Assembly: GCF_020510565.1 (NCBI RefSeq)
Contig: NZ_CP075189.1
Span: forward strand, 3,084,501 to 3,148,500
Length of the DNA: 64,000 nucleotides
Source of the DNA: Ferribacterium limneticum
GTDB lineage: Bacteria > Pseudomonadota > Gammaproteobacteria > Burkholderiales > Rhodocyclaceae
Direction of reading: 5' to 3'
In this document: piece after piece, positions 34,589-45,002 of the stretch
Numbering within the stretch: the stretch's first letter is position 1
Layout of the letters: each line of letters opens with the position of its first letter
Made by a program: the position numbers and the translations under genes
Notes under the pieces: generated by a model
The model's input: only the letters and a program-made list of their open reading frames with translations
Told to the model about the DNA's origin: nothing
The model's database searches: none

Positions 34589-35473
34589 ATGAAAAAACTG
34601 TTCGCCAACCCCTATCTGCTGCTGATCCTGACCGTTCTTTTCTGGTCCGGAAACATGGTGGTCGGCCGTGGTGCCCGTGGCGACATTCCGCCGCTGGGCT
34701 TCGCTTTCTGGCGCTGGGCCATCGCCTTCGCACTGATCCTGCCACTGGCCCTGCCCCACCTCAAAGCCCAATGGCCGCTACTGAAAAAAGGCTGGCGCCC
34801 CCTGCTCGTGCTCGGCCTGCTCGGTGTCGGCGGCTACAACACCTTTGCCTACATCGCCCTGCAGGACACCAGCGCGACCAATGCGGCACTGCTCAACTCC
34901 TTCGTGCCGATCGCCACCATCGCCATTTCCTGGGCCTTCCTCGGCAAGCACCTGCGCCGGGTCGAAGGCATCGGCGTCGTCATTTCGCTGTGCGGTGCGC
35001 TGACCATCGTGTCACGTGGCGACCTGGCCGTGCTCGCTCATCTCAACCTCAACGTCGGCGACGTCTGGATGCTCGTCGCCGTGCTCGACTGGGCCATCTA
35101 CACCGTCGCCCTGGCCTGGCGCCCGGCCGGCGTGCATCCGATGCTGATGCTCGGCGCCACCACCGCCATCGGCCTCTGCGCCCTCGGCCCTGCTTACGCC
35201 TGGGAACTGGCACAAGGCCGGCACATCAACCTGCACCTCGGCTCGCTGACCGCGCTGGCCTACGTCGGCCTCTTCCCGAGCTTCCTCGGCTACATTTTCT
35301 ACAACAAGGGCGTCGCCGAAGTCGGCGCCAATAAAGCCAGCCTGTTCATCCACCTCATGCCGGTTTTCGGTACGCTGCTCTCCTTCATGTTCCTCGGAGA
35401 AGTTCCGTTCTGGTATCACTACTTCGGCATCGCCCTGATTTTCTCGGGCATCTGGCTGACCATGAAAAAATGA
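34589..35473 (+). CDS. EamA-family (DMT) membrane transporter
   Basis: 294 aa with ten hydrophobic segments in two EamA repeats (WSGNMVVGRGARGDIPPLGFAFWRW at the start of the first). An efflux or uptake carrier of unknown substrate. It is divergent from relA with about 95 bp between and overlaps mtfA by 4 bp. Confidence 0.88.
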   Translation: MKKLFANPYLLLILTVLFWSGNMVVGRGARGDIPPLGFAFWRWAIAFALILPLALPHLKAQWPLLKKGWRPLLVLGLLGVGGYNTFAYIALQDTSATNAALLNSFVPIATIAISWAFLGKHLRRVEGIGVVISLCGALTIVSRGDLAVLAHLNLNVGDVWMLVAVLDWAIYTVALAWRPAGVHPMLMLGATTAIGLCALGPAYAWELAQGRHINLHLGSLTALAYVGLFPSFLGYIFYNKGVAEVGANKASLFIHLMPVFGTLLSFMFLGEVPFWYHYFGIALIFSGIWLTMKK

Positions 35474-36240
35474 AACGTTGGCTCGACAGGTTGCGCGGCA
35501 AGAAGGTAGCGGAGATTCCCGACGCCTTGTGGGCGAGCACCGTCGCTGCCCTGCCCTTTCTCGACGATCTCACGGTCAACGAGAAAAAAGAGCTGAAAAT
35601 GAAAGCCGAAGCCTTCCTCGCCGAGAAGGAATTCAGCACCGCCGGAGGCCTCGATCTGACCGACGAAATCTGCGTTTCGATCGCCGCCCAGGGCTGCCTG
35701 CCCATCCTCAAGCTCGGGCTGGGTGCCTACCGCGAATGGGTCGGCATCGTCGTCTACCCCGACGAATTCGTCGTACCGCGCCGCATCGAGGACGAATCCG
35801 GCGTCGTCCATGAATACGACGACGTGCTCTCCGGCGAAGCCTGGGAAGGTGGCCCGCTGATCATTTCCTGGCACGACGTGCAGATGGCCGGCGACGGCTA
35901 CAACGTCGTGATCCACGAATTCGCCCACAAGCTGGACATGCTCAACGGCGAGGCGGACGGCATGCCGGCGCTGCATTCGGGCATCACCGAAACGGAGTGG
36001 GAGGCCAAATTCTCGGCCGCTTACGACGATTTTTGCCAACGCGTGGACGGCGGCGAAGATACGCCGATCGATCCCTACGCCAGCACCGACCCCGCCGAAT
36101 TTTTCGCTGTGCTCTCCGAGAGTTTTTTCGACATCCCCGACATCGTCGCTGGCGAATATCCGGCTATTTACGGCCTGCTCTGTCGCTACTACCTTCAGGA
36201 TCCGCTGACCCGCCGGTTGACCAGCCGACCTGACCATTAA
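35470..36240 (+). CDS. mtfA: MtfA-like M90 zinc peptidase
   Basis: 256 aa. VVIHEFAHKLDMLNGEADG contains the HEFAH zinc site, and ESFFDIPDIVAGEYPAIYGLL is the conserved MtfA C-terminal block. In E. coli MtfA acts on glucose-PTS regulation by binding Mlc; the partner here is unknown. A copy of the dispersed motif near residue 35 gives LTVNEKKELKMK. Confidence 0.88.
   Translation: MKRWLDRLRGKKVAEIPDALWASTVAALPFLDDLTVNEKKELKMKAEAFLAEKEFSTAGGLDLTDEICVSIAAQGCLPILKLGLGAYREWVGIVVYPDEFVVPRRIEDESGVVHEYDDVLSGEAWEGGPLIISWHDVQMAGDGYNVVIHEFAHKLDMLNGEADGMPALHSGITETEWEAKFSAAYDDFCQRVDGGEDTPIDPYASTDPAEFFAVLSESFFDIPDIVAGEYPAIYGLLCRYYLQDPLTRRLTSRPDH
35571..35604 (+). repeat. Dispersed motif, copy H (inside mtfA)
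   Basis: CACGGTCAACGAGAAAAAAG then GCTGAAAATGAAA. The core's CCGG is changed to CGAG, keeping the peptide TVNEK. Confidence 0.7.
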
Positions 36241-36362
36241 CCGCGCCCTGCCTCGGCCGACAACCACCTGAACAGCAGGCGAGCCAGCGGCAAGGCGAAT
36301 TCCCACACCCCTGACAGGGGTATGATGTTGGTCATAACCGACCTGCCCAAAAAACTCGTTCG

Positions 36363-38423
36363 ATGCCATTCGAAATGCCCAGCGAATCCTTTCGTACCAC
36401 CTTGCATGGCGCCATCCTCAATGAGGCACCGGGTGGCATTCTGGTCGTCACCCCGGAAAACACGCTGGCCTCGATCAACGAACGCTTCTTCGCGGTATGG
36501 AACATTCCCTGCCCGGCCGCGCCGCTCGAGGCATTGATCGGCACCTCCGACACCCCGATTCTCGAACAGGTGCTGGCCCGTGTCCGTGACTGCGAACCCT
36601 TCCTGGCGCGTATCCGCACCCTTTATGCCGACCCGAACCTGAAAGACGACTGCAATATCCCGCTCAAGGATGGACGCACACTCCATCGTCATTCGGCGGC
36701 GCTGCGGGGCGACGATGGACGCTACATGGGCCGCGTGTGGTTCTTCCGCGACATTAGCGACATCGTCCGCTCGCAGCAGGCCAGGGAAGACAGCGAAAGG
36801 CTCTACGCCACGGCCTTCGAGACGACGCTCGACGCCATCGCCATTACCAGCCAGGAGGAAGGCATCTACGTCGACGTTAACCAGGCCTTCCTCAACATGA
36901 CTGGCTACACGCGCCAGGAATTGATCGGCCGCAGTTCGCTGGAAATGTCGATCTGGGCCGATCCGCAGGATCGCCAGAATTTCAGTCTGAAACTACGCGA
37001 GAAAAAATCCAAGATCAACTTCGAAGCCCGCTTTCGCAAAAAGACTGGCGAAATTTTCTGGGGCATGTTCTCGGTCTCGCCGATGACCTTCAACGGCCAG
37101 CCCTGCCTGCTTTCCATCACGCGCGACGTGACCGAGGCCAAGGCCGCCCAGGATGAACTGGCCAAGCATCGCGACCGCCTCGAACAACTGGTTGCCGAGC
37201 GCACGGCCGAACTCTCGCACGCCAAGGAAGCGGCCGAAGCGGCCAGCATCGCGAAAAGCGCCTTTCTCGCCAACATGAGCCACGAAATCCGGACGCCGCT
37301 CAATGCCGTCACCGGCATGGCCCATCTGATCCGACGCGGCGGTCTGACCCCGACGCAGGCCGGACAGCTCGACAAGCTGGAGAATGCTGGCCAACACTTG
37401 CTCGGCATCATCAACGCCATTCTCGAACTGTCGAAGATCGAGGCCGGGAAACTCGTTCTCGCCGAAACGCCCCTCCACATCGGTCAGGTTCTCGATAACG
37501 TCATGGCCATGCTGCAAACCGCCGCCCAGGCCAAGCACCTGAACCTGTCCAGCGAAAGCGATGAACTGCCGCCCAATTTGCAGGGCGACCCGACTGCACT
37601 GCAACAGGCTCTGCTCAACTACGCCGCCAATGCCGTCAAATTTACCGATGCCGGCAAGGTCATCCTGCGTGTCCGCCTGCTGACCGACGAGGCGGATGGC
37701 GCCGTGCTGCGTTTCGAGGTCGAGGACAGCGGCATCGGCATCCCGGCCGAAGCGATGCCCAGATTGTTTGCGGCCTTCGAACAGGCCGACAACACACTGA
37801 CCCGAAAATACGGCGGAACCGGCCTCGGACTGGCGATCACCCGCAAACTGGCCGAGCGCATGGGTGGTACGGCCGGGGCCAGCAGCACACCGGGCCAAGG
37901 CAGTATTTTCTGGTTCACCGTTCGCCTGAAAAAGGGGAGCCAGGCTCTCCCGAAGATCCCGGACGTCGCCGCGAGCCATCCAGAAACCCGGCTGACCCGG
38001 GACTATCCGGGACGTCGCATCCTGCTCGTCGAGGATGAACCGATCAACCGCGAGATTGCCGAGCAGTTTCTGGCCGAGGCCGGGCTATGCGTCGAGACCG
38101 CCGAAGACGGCGGACAGGCAGTCGACCTGGTCCGCCACAACAATTACGACCTGATCCTCATGGATGTCCAGATGCCAACCCTGGATGGGCTGGCAGCCAC
38201 CCGCCTGATTCGCGCCCTGGCCAATGGCCGGCAGGTGCCGGTCATCGCCATGACGGCCAATGCCTATGCCGAGGATCGCGCTCTTTGCCTGGCCGCCGGC
38301 ATGAACGATTTCATCACCAAACCGGCCAGCCCCGATCTGTTGTTTGCCACGCTACTCAACTGGCTGGAAAAGGCCGATTCAGAACGTCGGGCCGACTCGG
38401 AACTTAGCTGCGAAGGCAGCTAA
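36363..38423 (+). CDS. Hybrid sensor kinase: PAS-PAS-HisKA-HATPase-receiver
   Basis: 686 aa, no membrane segment, so a cytoplasmic sensor. PAS domains at about 15-135 and 145-260; coiled linker; H-box FLANMSHEIRTPLNAVTGMA (about 305); G-boxes DSGIGIP and GGTGLGLAI; receiver domain with ILLVEDEPINRE and phosphoacceptor Asp in LILMDVQMPTLDG. Partner unknown. The 3' end overlaps the convergent hydrolase gene by 45 bp. Confidence 0.9.
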   Translation: MPFEMPSESFRTTLHGAILNEAPGGILVVTPENTLASINERFFAVWNIPCPAAPLEALIGTSDTPILEQVLARVRDCEPFLARIRTLYADPNLKDDCNIPLKDGRTLHRHSAALRGDDGRYMGRVWFFRDISDIVRSQQAREDSERLYATAFETTLDAIAITSQEEGIYVDVNQAFLNMTGYTRQELIGRSSLEMSIWADPQDRQNFSLKLREKKSKINFEARFRKKTGEIFWGMFSVSPMTFNGQPCLLSITRDVTEAKAAQDELAKHRDRLEQLVAERTAELSHAKEAAEAASIAKSAFLANMSHEIRTPLNAVTGMAHLIRRGGLTPTQAGQLDKLENAGQHLLGIINAILELSKIEAGKLVLAETPLHIGQVLDNVMAMLQTAAQAKHLNLSSESDELPPNLQGDPTALQQALLNYAANAVKFTDAGKVILRVRLLTDEADGAVLRFEVEDSGIGIPAEAMPRLFAAFEQADNTLTRKYGGTGLGLAITRKLAERMGGTAGASSTPGQGSIFWFTVRLKKGSQALPKIPDVAASHPETRLTRDYPGRRILLVEDEPINREIAEQFLAEAGLCVETAEDGGQAVDLVRHNNYDLILMDVQMPTLDGLAATRLIRALANGRQVPVIAMTANAYAEDRALCLAAGMNDFITKPASPDLLFATLLNWLEKADSERRADSELSCEGS

Positions 38424-39158
38424 GGCGGCCAATACCGCCGCCTCCTGATCGCGGTGCGGCGAGTGACCGCATTGGGCCAATTTGAGCAACTGGGTACCGG
38501 GCACCTGCTCGGCTATCGCATCGATCTGGCGCATCGTCGCGTACTCGTCGTCCTCGCCCTGGATGGCGAGCAGCGGGCAGCGGATCTTCGGCAGATAGCC
38601 CTCGATATTCCAGTCGCGGAAGGCCGGCGACAACCATGTGTCGTTCCAGTCGCTGAACACCCGCTCGGTCTGCGCATGATGATAACGCGCCAGTTTTTTC
38701 GGTAGATCAGTCGTTTGCCAGGCCGTCCTGGCCTCGCGGATACCGGCCAGCGTGACGTCTTCGACAAACTCGTGCGGGGCCATGACGGCAACGCCGAGCG
38801 GCACCTCCGGGAAAGCGCCGGCGAAGATCAGCGCGATGCTGCCCCCATCGCTGTGGCCAATCAGTAGCGGTCGTTCGATCTCCAGCGCGGCGAGCAGGGC
38901 CGGCAATACTTCCTCGCCCTCGCGGTGCATGTAGCGCGGTGTGCGTGGCTCCGGGTAAGCCTCTGAACCGCCATAGCCGGCGCGCGACCAGACGATCAAT
39001 CGGCAACCGGTGGCTGCCGCCAGCTTTTCCGGAAAATGCCGCCACATGCTGACGCAACCAAGGCCCTCGTGGAGCAGCAACAAGGTCGGGCGACCTTCTG
39101 CGGTAGCCGGGTAATCGCGATATTCGAGCGTCAGCCCTTGAACAACAATGTGCTTCAT
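38379..39158 (-). CDS. Alpha/beta hydrolase
   Basis: 259 aa. Nucleophile elbow GHSDGG (about 100), oxyanion segment LLHEGLGCVSMW, and catalytic His near QCGHSPHRDQ. Substrate unknown. It overlaps the upstream hydrolase gene by 4 bp (ATGA), making a two-gene operon. Confidence 0.85.
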   Translation of the reverse strand: MKHIVVQGLTLEYRDYPATAEGRPTLLLLHEGLGCVSMWRHFPEKLAAATGCRLIVWSRAGYGGSEAYPEPRTPRYMHREGEEVLPALLAALEIERPLLIGHSDGGSIALIFAGAFPEVPLGVAVMAPHEFVEDVTLAGIREARTAWQTTDLPKKLARYHHAQTERVFSDWNDTWLSPAFRDWNIEGYLPKIRCPLLAIQGEDDEYATMRQIDAIAEQVPGTQLLKLAQCGHSPHRDQEAAVLAALAAFAAKFRVGPTF

Positions 39159-40009
39159 GCGCTCAACAGGAAGTCACGAACGATGGCGATCTGATCAGCC
39201 GACTGGAACATCGGCGCATGACCGACGCCTTCGATTTCAGCCAGTTCCGCCTGTGGACCGCAGGATGCCATTTTTTGCCATGTCTCGCGGGTCAGCAGGT
39301 CCGACTGGGCACCGCGAATGACCAGCGTCGGGCACTTGATCTGCTCGTAGAGCGGCCAGAGGTTGACATCCTTGTCGGCGAAAGCGGCACGGAACGGCTC
39401 GGCGATGCGCGGGTCGTAGCGGAAACGCCAGCGACCATCGGCGCCCTGGGCAACGCTGGTTTCGGTCAGGTGATACCACTGCGCCTCGGTCAGCGCACCG
39501 AAGGGCTCGCTGACGAATTTGACGAAGGCCAGCGCCTCCTCGAAAGTCGCCCAGTCCGGGTCGGCGCCGACATAGGTGCCGATGCGCTGCAGCGATTCGG
39601 CGGTAAGCACCGGCCCGACATCATTGAGTACCATCTTGCGGATCGGGGTGCCTTCCTGAGCGGCGAGCGCCATGCCGATCAGGCCGCCCATCGAGGTGCC
39701 GAGCCAATGCACGCTCTCTACGTTCAGGCGGGCGATCAGCGTCACCATGTCGGCGACGTATTGGGGGATGGCGTAAGCCGCCGGGTCGCTCAAATGGCCG
39801 CTCTGGCCGCGACCGACGACGTCCGGACAAATGACGCGGTAGTGCCCCGACATGGCTTCGGCCAGCGCATCGAAATCGCGGCCGTTGCGGGTCAGCCCAT
39901 GCACGCAGATCAGCACGCGCGGATTATCGCGGGCGCCCCACTCGGTGTAGGCCATCCGGTGCAGACCTGACGGCCCGAGGCATTGCACGATCTGTTGCTT
40001 GAATTGCAT
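39155..40009 (-). CDS. Alpha/beta hydrolase
   Basis: 284 aa. HGLTRNGRDFDALAEAM near the N-terminus, nucleophile elbow GTSMGG (about 105) and C-terminal His in GVGHAPMF. The two adjacent hydrolases differ clearly in sequence, so they are not a recent duplicate. Substrate unknown. Confidence 0.85.
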   Translation of the reverse strand: MQFKQQIVQCLGPSGLHRMAYTEWGARDNPRVLICVHGLTRNGRDFDALAEAMSGHYRVICPDVVGRGQSGHLSDPAAYAIPQYVADMVTLIARLNVESVHWLGTSMGGLIGMALAAQEGTPIRKMVLNDVGPVLTAESLQRIGTYVGADPDWATFEEALAFVKFVSEPFGALTEAQWYHLTETSVAQGADGRWRFRYDPRIAEPFRAAFADKDVNLWPLYEQIKCPTLVIRGAQSDLLTRETWQKMASCGPQAELAEIEGVGHAPMFQSADQIAIVRDFLLSA

Positions 40010-40033
40010 GTTGGTTCCTCCACCTCAAATGTA

Positions 40034-42361
40034 TCACCGGCCATGCCAATACCGGCGATGTTCTAGCCGCCATCCTGACAAGGTCATGCCGCCATCGGCC
40101 AGCCGGATACGCACGGCACCATCGCGGTCGGTTCGCCAGATAGTCGTGCCCATCGCCTCATGCCTGGCCAATACCTCGGCTTTCGGATGGCCGAAACGAT
40201 TGCGATAGCCTACCGGGATAACCGTCTGCGCTGCCCCGACTGCCTGCAGGAAGGCCGGTGTCGACGACGTTTTTGAACCATGGTGCGGCATGAGCAGTAC
40301 ATCGGCCACCAGTCCGTCCGGATAGCGTAGGAGCAAGGCTGCCTCGTCGGGCGCTTCGATGTCGGAGGTCAGCAACATGCGCCGGCCCCCGGCTTCGAGG
40401 CGCAGGACGCAGGACAGGTGATTCGGCTTGCTGTTGCCGCTGTAAGCCTCGGCCGCCGGGTGCAACACCTCGAATACGACCCCATCCCACACCCAGCGCT
40501 GACCGGCCATGCACTGCCGACCACCGATACCGGCCACCGACGAATAAACCTCATCCACCGCCAGCGCCGCCCGGACCGAGGCCGTGCCGCCGGAGTGATC
40601 GGTATCGCGATGCGTGACCATCAACACATCGATATGGCCGATACCCTGCGCCCGCAAATAGGGCACGACGACGCGCTGCCCGGCATCCGATTCGGCGCTG
40701 TAGAGCGGCCCGGGATCGTAGATCAGCGTGTGTTCGCGCGTCCGGATGACGCTGGCCAGCCCCTGCCCGACATCGAGCACACTGATCCACGCTTCGCCCT
40801 CGGCTGGCTTTTCCACCGGCCAGAACAAGGCCGGCACGAACAGGAAGACACCCAGCAGTCGCCCGGGCAAGCCGCGTGGCAACAGGCAGATCGCGACGCC
40901 AACGCCAGCTGTCAAAGCTGCCCATAGCGGTGGTGCTGGGGCCAGCCAGACCGGCCAAGTGGCGCACCAGTCGAGAAAAACCATGAGCCAGGCCATGACC
41001 TGATGCGCCAGCCCAAGGATAGGCCACCACGGCACGAGGGCACCGAGCAGCGCGAGCGGCGTGACGACGAAACTGATCACCGGAATGGCCAGCGCATTGG
41101 CCAACGGCGAGACCAACGAGAATTGCTGGAAAACGAGGAGCAGGATGGGCAACGAAGCAAGCGTCGCCGCCCACTGCACGACGCCCCAGGCGCGGATTTT
41201 GGCCCAGCGGTCAGTCGCCTCGCCGACAGCGGCTGATCCGATGTAAAGCAAGGCGCCTACCGCGCCGAACGACAGCCAGAAACCAGCCGCCAAAACTGAC
41301 CATGGATCGAACAGCAGCACGACAAGCAAGGCCAGGCAAAGGATTCGACTCGGCGCCACGAGGCGCCCCGAAAGCATGGCGGCCGCGGCGACGAGCAACA
41401 TGTACAGCGTACGCTGAGCCGGCACGGCAAAGCCGGCGAGCAGCGCATAGGCGAAGGCACCGAGGCAGGCAGCGAGCAGCCCCGCCTTCTGCGCCGGCAA
41501 GCGCAAGGCCAGTGCCGGTATGCGCCGCCAGGCAAACGACACGAGCCAGCCGAACAGGGCAGCGACCATCGTCACATGCAGCCCGGAAATGCTCATCAGA
41601 TGGGTCGTCCCCGTCCGGTTGAAGGTCGTCCAAAGATCGCCCTGAATCGCCTTCTGATCACCAATGACCAGCGCCACAAGAACGCCGGCCCACGGATAAC
41701 TTTCTTCCGGCAGAATCCGGACAAATGAATCACGGATGGCGTGGCGTAGCCGCTCGATGGCGTAGTCCGGCTGCCAGACCATGGCGTCGAGGCGCTGCGG
41801 CGGATTCGGGCGGATGTAGCCGGTCGCCCGGATGTTGCGTTCGAGCAGCCAGGCTTCGTAATCGAAGCCGCCCGGATTGGCGTTGCCGTGCGGCCGTTTC
41901 AGGCGAACAGTGAAACGCCAGCGCTCGCCGGGCCGGACCTGCAATCGTTCGAATTGCTCGTCGTCGCGCCGGCCCTGATACCAGGAGAGCATGATCCGCT
42001 CGGGAACAACGGGTTTCTCGGTTGCTACGGTCAACCGGAAATTTACGTCAAATTCGAAACGCGTACCGTTGCTGAAATCCTGTGGCAAACCGGCGACAAC
42101 GCCGACCACGTCGACATCGCGTCCCTCCCAGTCGGCGCCAAGCTCATCGGCCAGCCGAATATCGGCCCGCCAGGCGCCCCACGCCACCCCGAGCGCCAGA
42201 CAACCGAGCAGCGCGAGAAGACGTAAGGGCCAGCCCGACCAGCGCAACCGGGGCAGCACCAACAACCCGCCGGCAACCGCCCACAGCGCCCAGCCGGGCA
42301 GTTCCGGCTGCATCTGCACACCGAGGATACCGGCGGCGAAGGCGAGAATATTCAGGCGCAT
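40034..42361 (-). CDS. comEC: ComEC/Rec2 DNA-uptake channel
   Basis: 775 aa. N-terminal OB-like domain, a central multi-span competence domain (ISGLHVTMVAALFGWLVSF), and a C-terminal metallo-beta-lactamase domain with MVTHRDTDHSGGTASV. ComEC carries single-stranded DNA across the inner membrane in natural transformation. Its presence makes uptake of DNA possible. It also contains one copy of the dispersed motif (sense peptide NFRLTVATE). Confidence 0.93.
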   Translation of the reverse strand: MRLNILAFAAGILGVQMQPELPGWALWAVAGGLLVLPRLRWSGWPLRLLALLGCLALGVAWGAWRADIRLADELGADWEGRDVDVVGVVAGLPQDFSNGTRFEFDVNFRLTVATEKPVVPERIMLSWYQGRRDDEQFERLQVRPGERWRFTVRLKRPHGNANPGGFDYEAWLLERNIRATGYIRPNPPQRLDAMVWQPDYAIERLRHAIRDSFVRILPEESYPWAGVLVALVIGDQKAIQGDLWTTFNRTGTTHLMSISGLHVTMVAALFGWLVSFAWRRIPALALRLPAQKAGLLAACLGAFAYALLAGFAVPAQRTLYMLLVAAAAMLSGRLVAPSRILCLALLVVLLFDPWSVLAAGFWLSFGAVGALLYIGSAAVGEATDRWAKIRAWGVVQWAATLASLPILLLVFQQFSLVSPLANALAIPVISFVVTPLALLGALVPWWPILGLAHQVMAWLMVFLDWCATWPVWLAPAPPLWAALTAGVGVAICLLPRGLPGRLLGVFLFVPALFWPVEKPAEGEAWISVLDVGQGLASVIRTREHTLIYDPGPLYSAESDAGQRVVVPYLRAQGIGHIDVLMVTHRDTDHSGGTASVRAALAVDEVYSSVAGIGGRQCMAGQRWVWDGVVFEVLHPAAEAYSGNSKPNHLSCVLRLEAGGRRMLLTSDIEAPDEAALLLRYPDGLVADVLLMPHHGSKTSSTPAFLQAVGAAQTVIPVGYRNRFGHPKAEVLARHEAMGTTIWRTDRDGAVRIRLADGGMTLSGWRLEHRRYWHGR
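42024..42058 (+). repeat. Dispersed motif, copy I (inside comEC)
   Basis: GCTACGGTCAACCGGAAATT followed by a second tract CAAATTCGAAA. comEC is on the minus strand, so in its sense the motif reads FRLTV. Confidence 0.8.
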
Positions 42362-42378
42362 GCTGCAATAATAAGGGC

Positions 42379-42915
42379 ATGCGCCGGACCCTGAAAAAAT
42401 ACCTGCCCGATCACCAGACCATCCGTAACAACCGCTGGTTGAAGCCGTTCGAGTCGTCGTTGCTGCACCCGCGGCTATGGCATCTGAATCGCCATTCGGC
42501 GGCTGGCGCGGTGGCGGCCGGCCTGTTCTGCGGGCTCATTCCCGGCCCACTGCAAATGCTCGGCGCCGCGGCCTGTGCACTGGTCTTTCGCGTCAACCTG
42601 CCGCTGGCCATGCTGGTGACGCTCTACACCAACCCGTTCACCATCGTTCCACTCTACCTGCTGGCCTACCAGGTCGGCCGGCTGGGCATTGGCGAAAGCA
42701 ACGGATTCATTACGCCGCCAGCCTTCAGCGCCACCGATTTCATCGGCTGGAGCACGGCGATGCAGACCTGGATGCTGGCGGTTGCCAAGCCGCTGGGCAT
42801 CGGCCTGATCCTGCTCGCCAGCGGACTGGCGATCATCGGCTACTTCGCCACACGCACGGCGTGGCGGGCCTACCTGATCAGCGCCTGGCGGCGCCGGAAA
42901 AAACTCAGGTCCTGA
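42379..42915 (+). CDS. DUF2062 membrane protein
   Basis: 178 aa. [31 protein letters not shown], then [21 protein letters not shown], is the DUF2062 pattern. Two or three membrane segments. Often found beside comEC in betaproteobacteria, with which it is divergent here. Role unknown. Confidence 0.85.
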   Translation: MRRTLKKYLPDHQTIRNNRWLKPFESSLLHPRLWHLNRHSAAGAVAAGLFCGLIPGPLQMLGAAACALVFRVNLPLAMLVTLYTNPFTIVPLYLLAYQVGRLGIGESNGFITPPAFSATDFIGWSTAMQTWMLAVAKPLGIGLILLASGLAIIGYFATRTAWRAYLISAWRRRKKLRS

Positions 42916-44920
42916 AGCGGGCGATGGCCGTGGTCAGCGCATGCGACAGCTTGCGCAACGTATCCGAAGTCTCGGCATTGCCGCTGGCGGCCGCATTGTT
43001 CTCCTCGGCCATCTGGGCGATCCGCTCGACGTTCTGGGCGATCTCGGTGCTCGCTGCCGCCTGTTCGCGCAGCGCGTTGGTGATTTCGGAAACGGCATTG
43101 AGCACCTGGCGCGACTGGGCCTGAACCTGGCCGATGGCCTCTCCAGCCAGGCGTGCCTGCTCGACTCCGGACGACACCCGGGAAACGCCCTCTTTCATGC
43201 TCGACACCGCCGTCGCCGTGCCTGACTGAACGGCCAATATCATGGCGGAAATCTCATGGGTCGACTTGGTCGTCCGTTCCGCCAGCTTCCTGACCTCATC
43301 GGCCACCACGGCAAAACCGCGGCCCGATTCGCCGGCCCGCGCCGCCTCGATGGCGGCATTAAGCGCCAACAGGTTGGTCTGGTCGGCAATATCCTTGATG
43401 GTGCCGACGATGGCCGAAATCTGTCCGGACTGCTCGCCCAGCGCCTCGACGGCGGCGGCCGATTCATTGACGGTCAGCGCGATGCCCTGGATTTCATCGA
43501 CCACGGACTGGACGATCTTGCCACCCCGCGTCGCGACCTCGTCCGACTCCCGCGAGTAAAGCTGCGCATCCTGCGCATTCCGGGAAATGTGATCGATACC
43601 GACCGTCATTTCCTCGACCGCGGCCGCCATGCTCGAAGCGGAATCGCTTTGCGCCGCCGTGCCGGCAGAAATCTGCTGGCTGGACGTGGCTAGTTGTTCG
43701 GCCGCCTGGTTGAGTTGCCGGACATCGCCCTGAATGCCGCCGAGCAACTTGCGGAAAGCCGCTGCCATGCCGTTGAAGTCCTTGCCAGCAGCGTGCAGTT
43801 CATCGACGCCATGGGTGTCGAACTCGGCCGTCAGGTCGCCATCGGCCAGGCGGCTGGCACCGCGGGAAAACTCGCCGACGCTGTTGATGACCGAATAATA
43901 AGTACCAATGCCGAGATAGGCGACAAGCAGGGCAATGCCCGCTGCCAGGGCAATTTCGAAGGCCAGGACCTGGCGCGATTGCGCCAGCCGCTTGTGCAAT
44001 TGAAGCTCGAATTGCGGAATCAGCGTGTCGAATATGACCTTGTAGCCAAGGTCGATGACCTGGGTGGTCTGCGCAAAGTAATCCTGCGGTGCTGTGGCGT
44101 ATTTTTCCCCGAGGATATCGTCACGGACCAAGGCAAAAATCTTTTCAGCCCCGACAGAAAACTCCTTGGTCCGCTCGGAAAGTCCTTCCTGAGGCACGGA
44201 CGAGTAGCGCACCACCTTTTCCAGATTGATATTCTGGGCGCGCAGCGTGCCTTCCATCTGCGCCAGGATCGAAGCAAGATCAACCCGTTGCTGCGACGAC
44301 AGCTCTTTCTTCGTCAGCAGGCCGGTGCCCCGGGCCCGCGTGATCCCCATCTGCTCGAGCATGGCCGGCATCTTGGTGACCAGGGTATCCATGGCGTAGT
44401 AGGTATCCATGACCGGATCGAGCGTCAGTTGGGTCTCGTCGGCAACCGTCACCATGAACTGCAGCACATTGCCGATCATGACCGTGTGGCGCTTGATGTT
44501 CTCCGGCGGCGTCCAGGTCAGGCCCTGGGCGGCAATCGTCTCCCAGTCCTGGCGAATCGCCTTCCAGGCGGCCGCTTCACGCAATTGGGAAGGAAGGGCC
44601 GCTGCGACGGCGGCGACGGCAGCCGATACCTCTTTTTCCTTGGCGGCCCGCTTGTCCTTCATGGCCTCGTTGCCGTTGAGCACCCCGGCCGACAATCCGC
44701 GATGCTGCTGCATCACCTGCGCCATCTGATTGACCGGCTTGATGATCTCCAGCCCGGCCAGTTCTCCCCTGGCTGATTCGATATCCCGACTCAGTGACGA
44801 ATAAACGGAATACATCAGGACCAGCATGACAACCAACACTGCCGAACCGAGCAGCAAAAACTTGCTGTTGTAGCGAAGCCGGTTCATCAGGGCAACAGCC
44901 GGGGAAAAAAGGAATTGCAT
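42905..44920 (-). CDS. Methyl-accepting chemotaxis protein
   Basis: 671 aa. Two membrane segments (about 22-43 and 320-345) around a helical periplasmic domain, then HAMP and a signalling hairpin with [32 protein letters not shown]. Ligand unknown. The 3' end overlaps the DUF2062 gene by 11 bp. Confidence 0.92.
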   Translation of the reverse strand: MQFLFSPAVALMNRLRYNSKFLLLGSAVLVVMLVLMYSVYSSLSRDIESARGELAGLEIIKPVNQMAQVMQQHRGLSAGVLNGNEAMKDKRAAKEKEVSAAVAAVAAALPSQLREAAAWKAIRQDWETIAAQGLTWTPPENIKRHTVMIGNVLQFMVTVADETQLTLDPVMDTYYAMDTLVTKMPAMLEQMGITRARGTGLLTKKELSSQQRVDLASILAQMEGTLRAQNINLEKVVRYSSVPQEGLSERTKEFSVGAEKIFALVRDDILGEKYATAPQDYFAQTTQVIDLGYKVIFDTLIPQFELQLHKRLAQSRQVLAFEIALAAGIALLVAYLGIGTYYSVINSVGEFSRGASRLADGDLTAEFDTHGVDELHAAGKDFNGMAAAFRKLLGGIQGDVRQLNQAAEQLATSSQQISAGTAAQSDSASSMAAAVEEMTVGIDHISRNAQDAQLYSRESDEVATRGGKIVQSVVDEIQGIALTVNESAAAVEALGEQSGQISAIVGTIKDIADQTNLLALNAAIEAARAGESGRGFAVVADEVRKLAERTTKSTHEISAMILAVQSGTATAVSSMKEGVSRVSSGVEQARLAGEAIGQVQAQSRQVLNAVSEITNALREQAAASTEIAQNVERIAQMAEENNAAASGNAETSDTLRKLSHALTTAIARFRT

Positions 44921-45002
44921 TTCAGGTCTCCTCGGCGTTACGCCGCTGGCAATAGAACTATGTTAATTTAGTCATATTTTACATTATCTGACACTTATCA
45001 AA

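Noticed and set aside
36205..36230. CGCCGGTTGACCAGCC at the end of mtfA
   Set aside because: Shares GGTTGACC with the motif but has no A/T tracts; not counted.
36306..36322. Short inverted repeat CACCCCTGACAGGGGTA before the hybrid kinase
   Set aside because: No T-run for a terminator and too short to support an operator call.
38379..40009. Two adjacent alpha/beta hydrolases as a recent tandem duplication
   Set aside because: Their sequences differ strongly around and outside the catalytic motifs.
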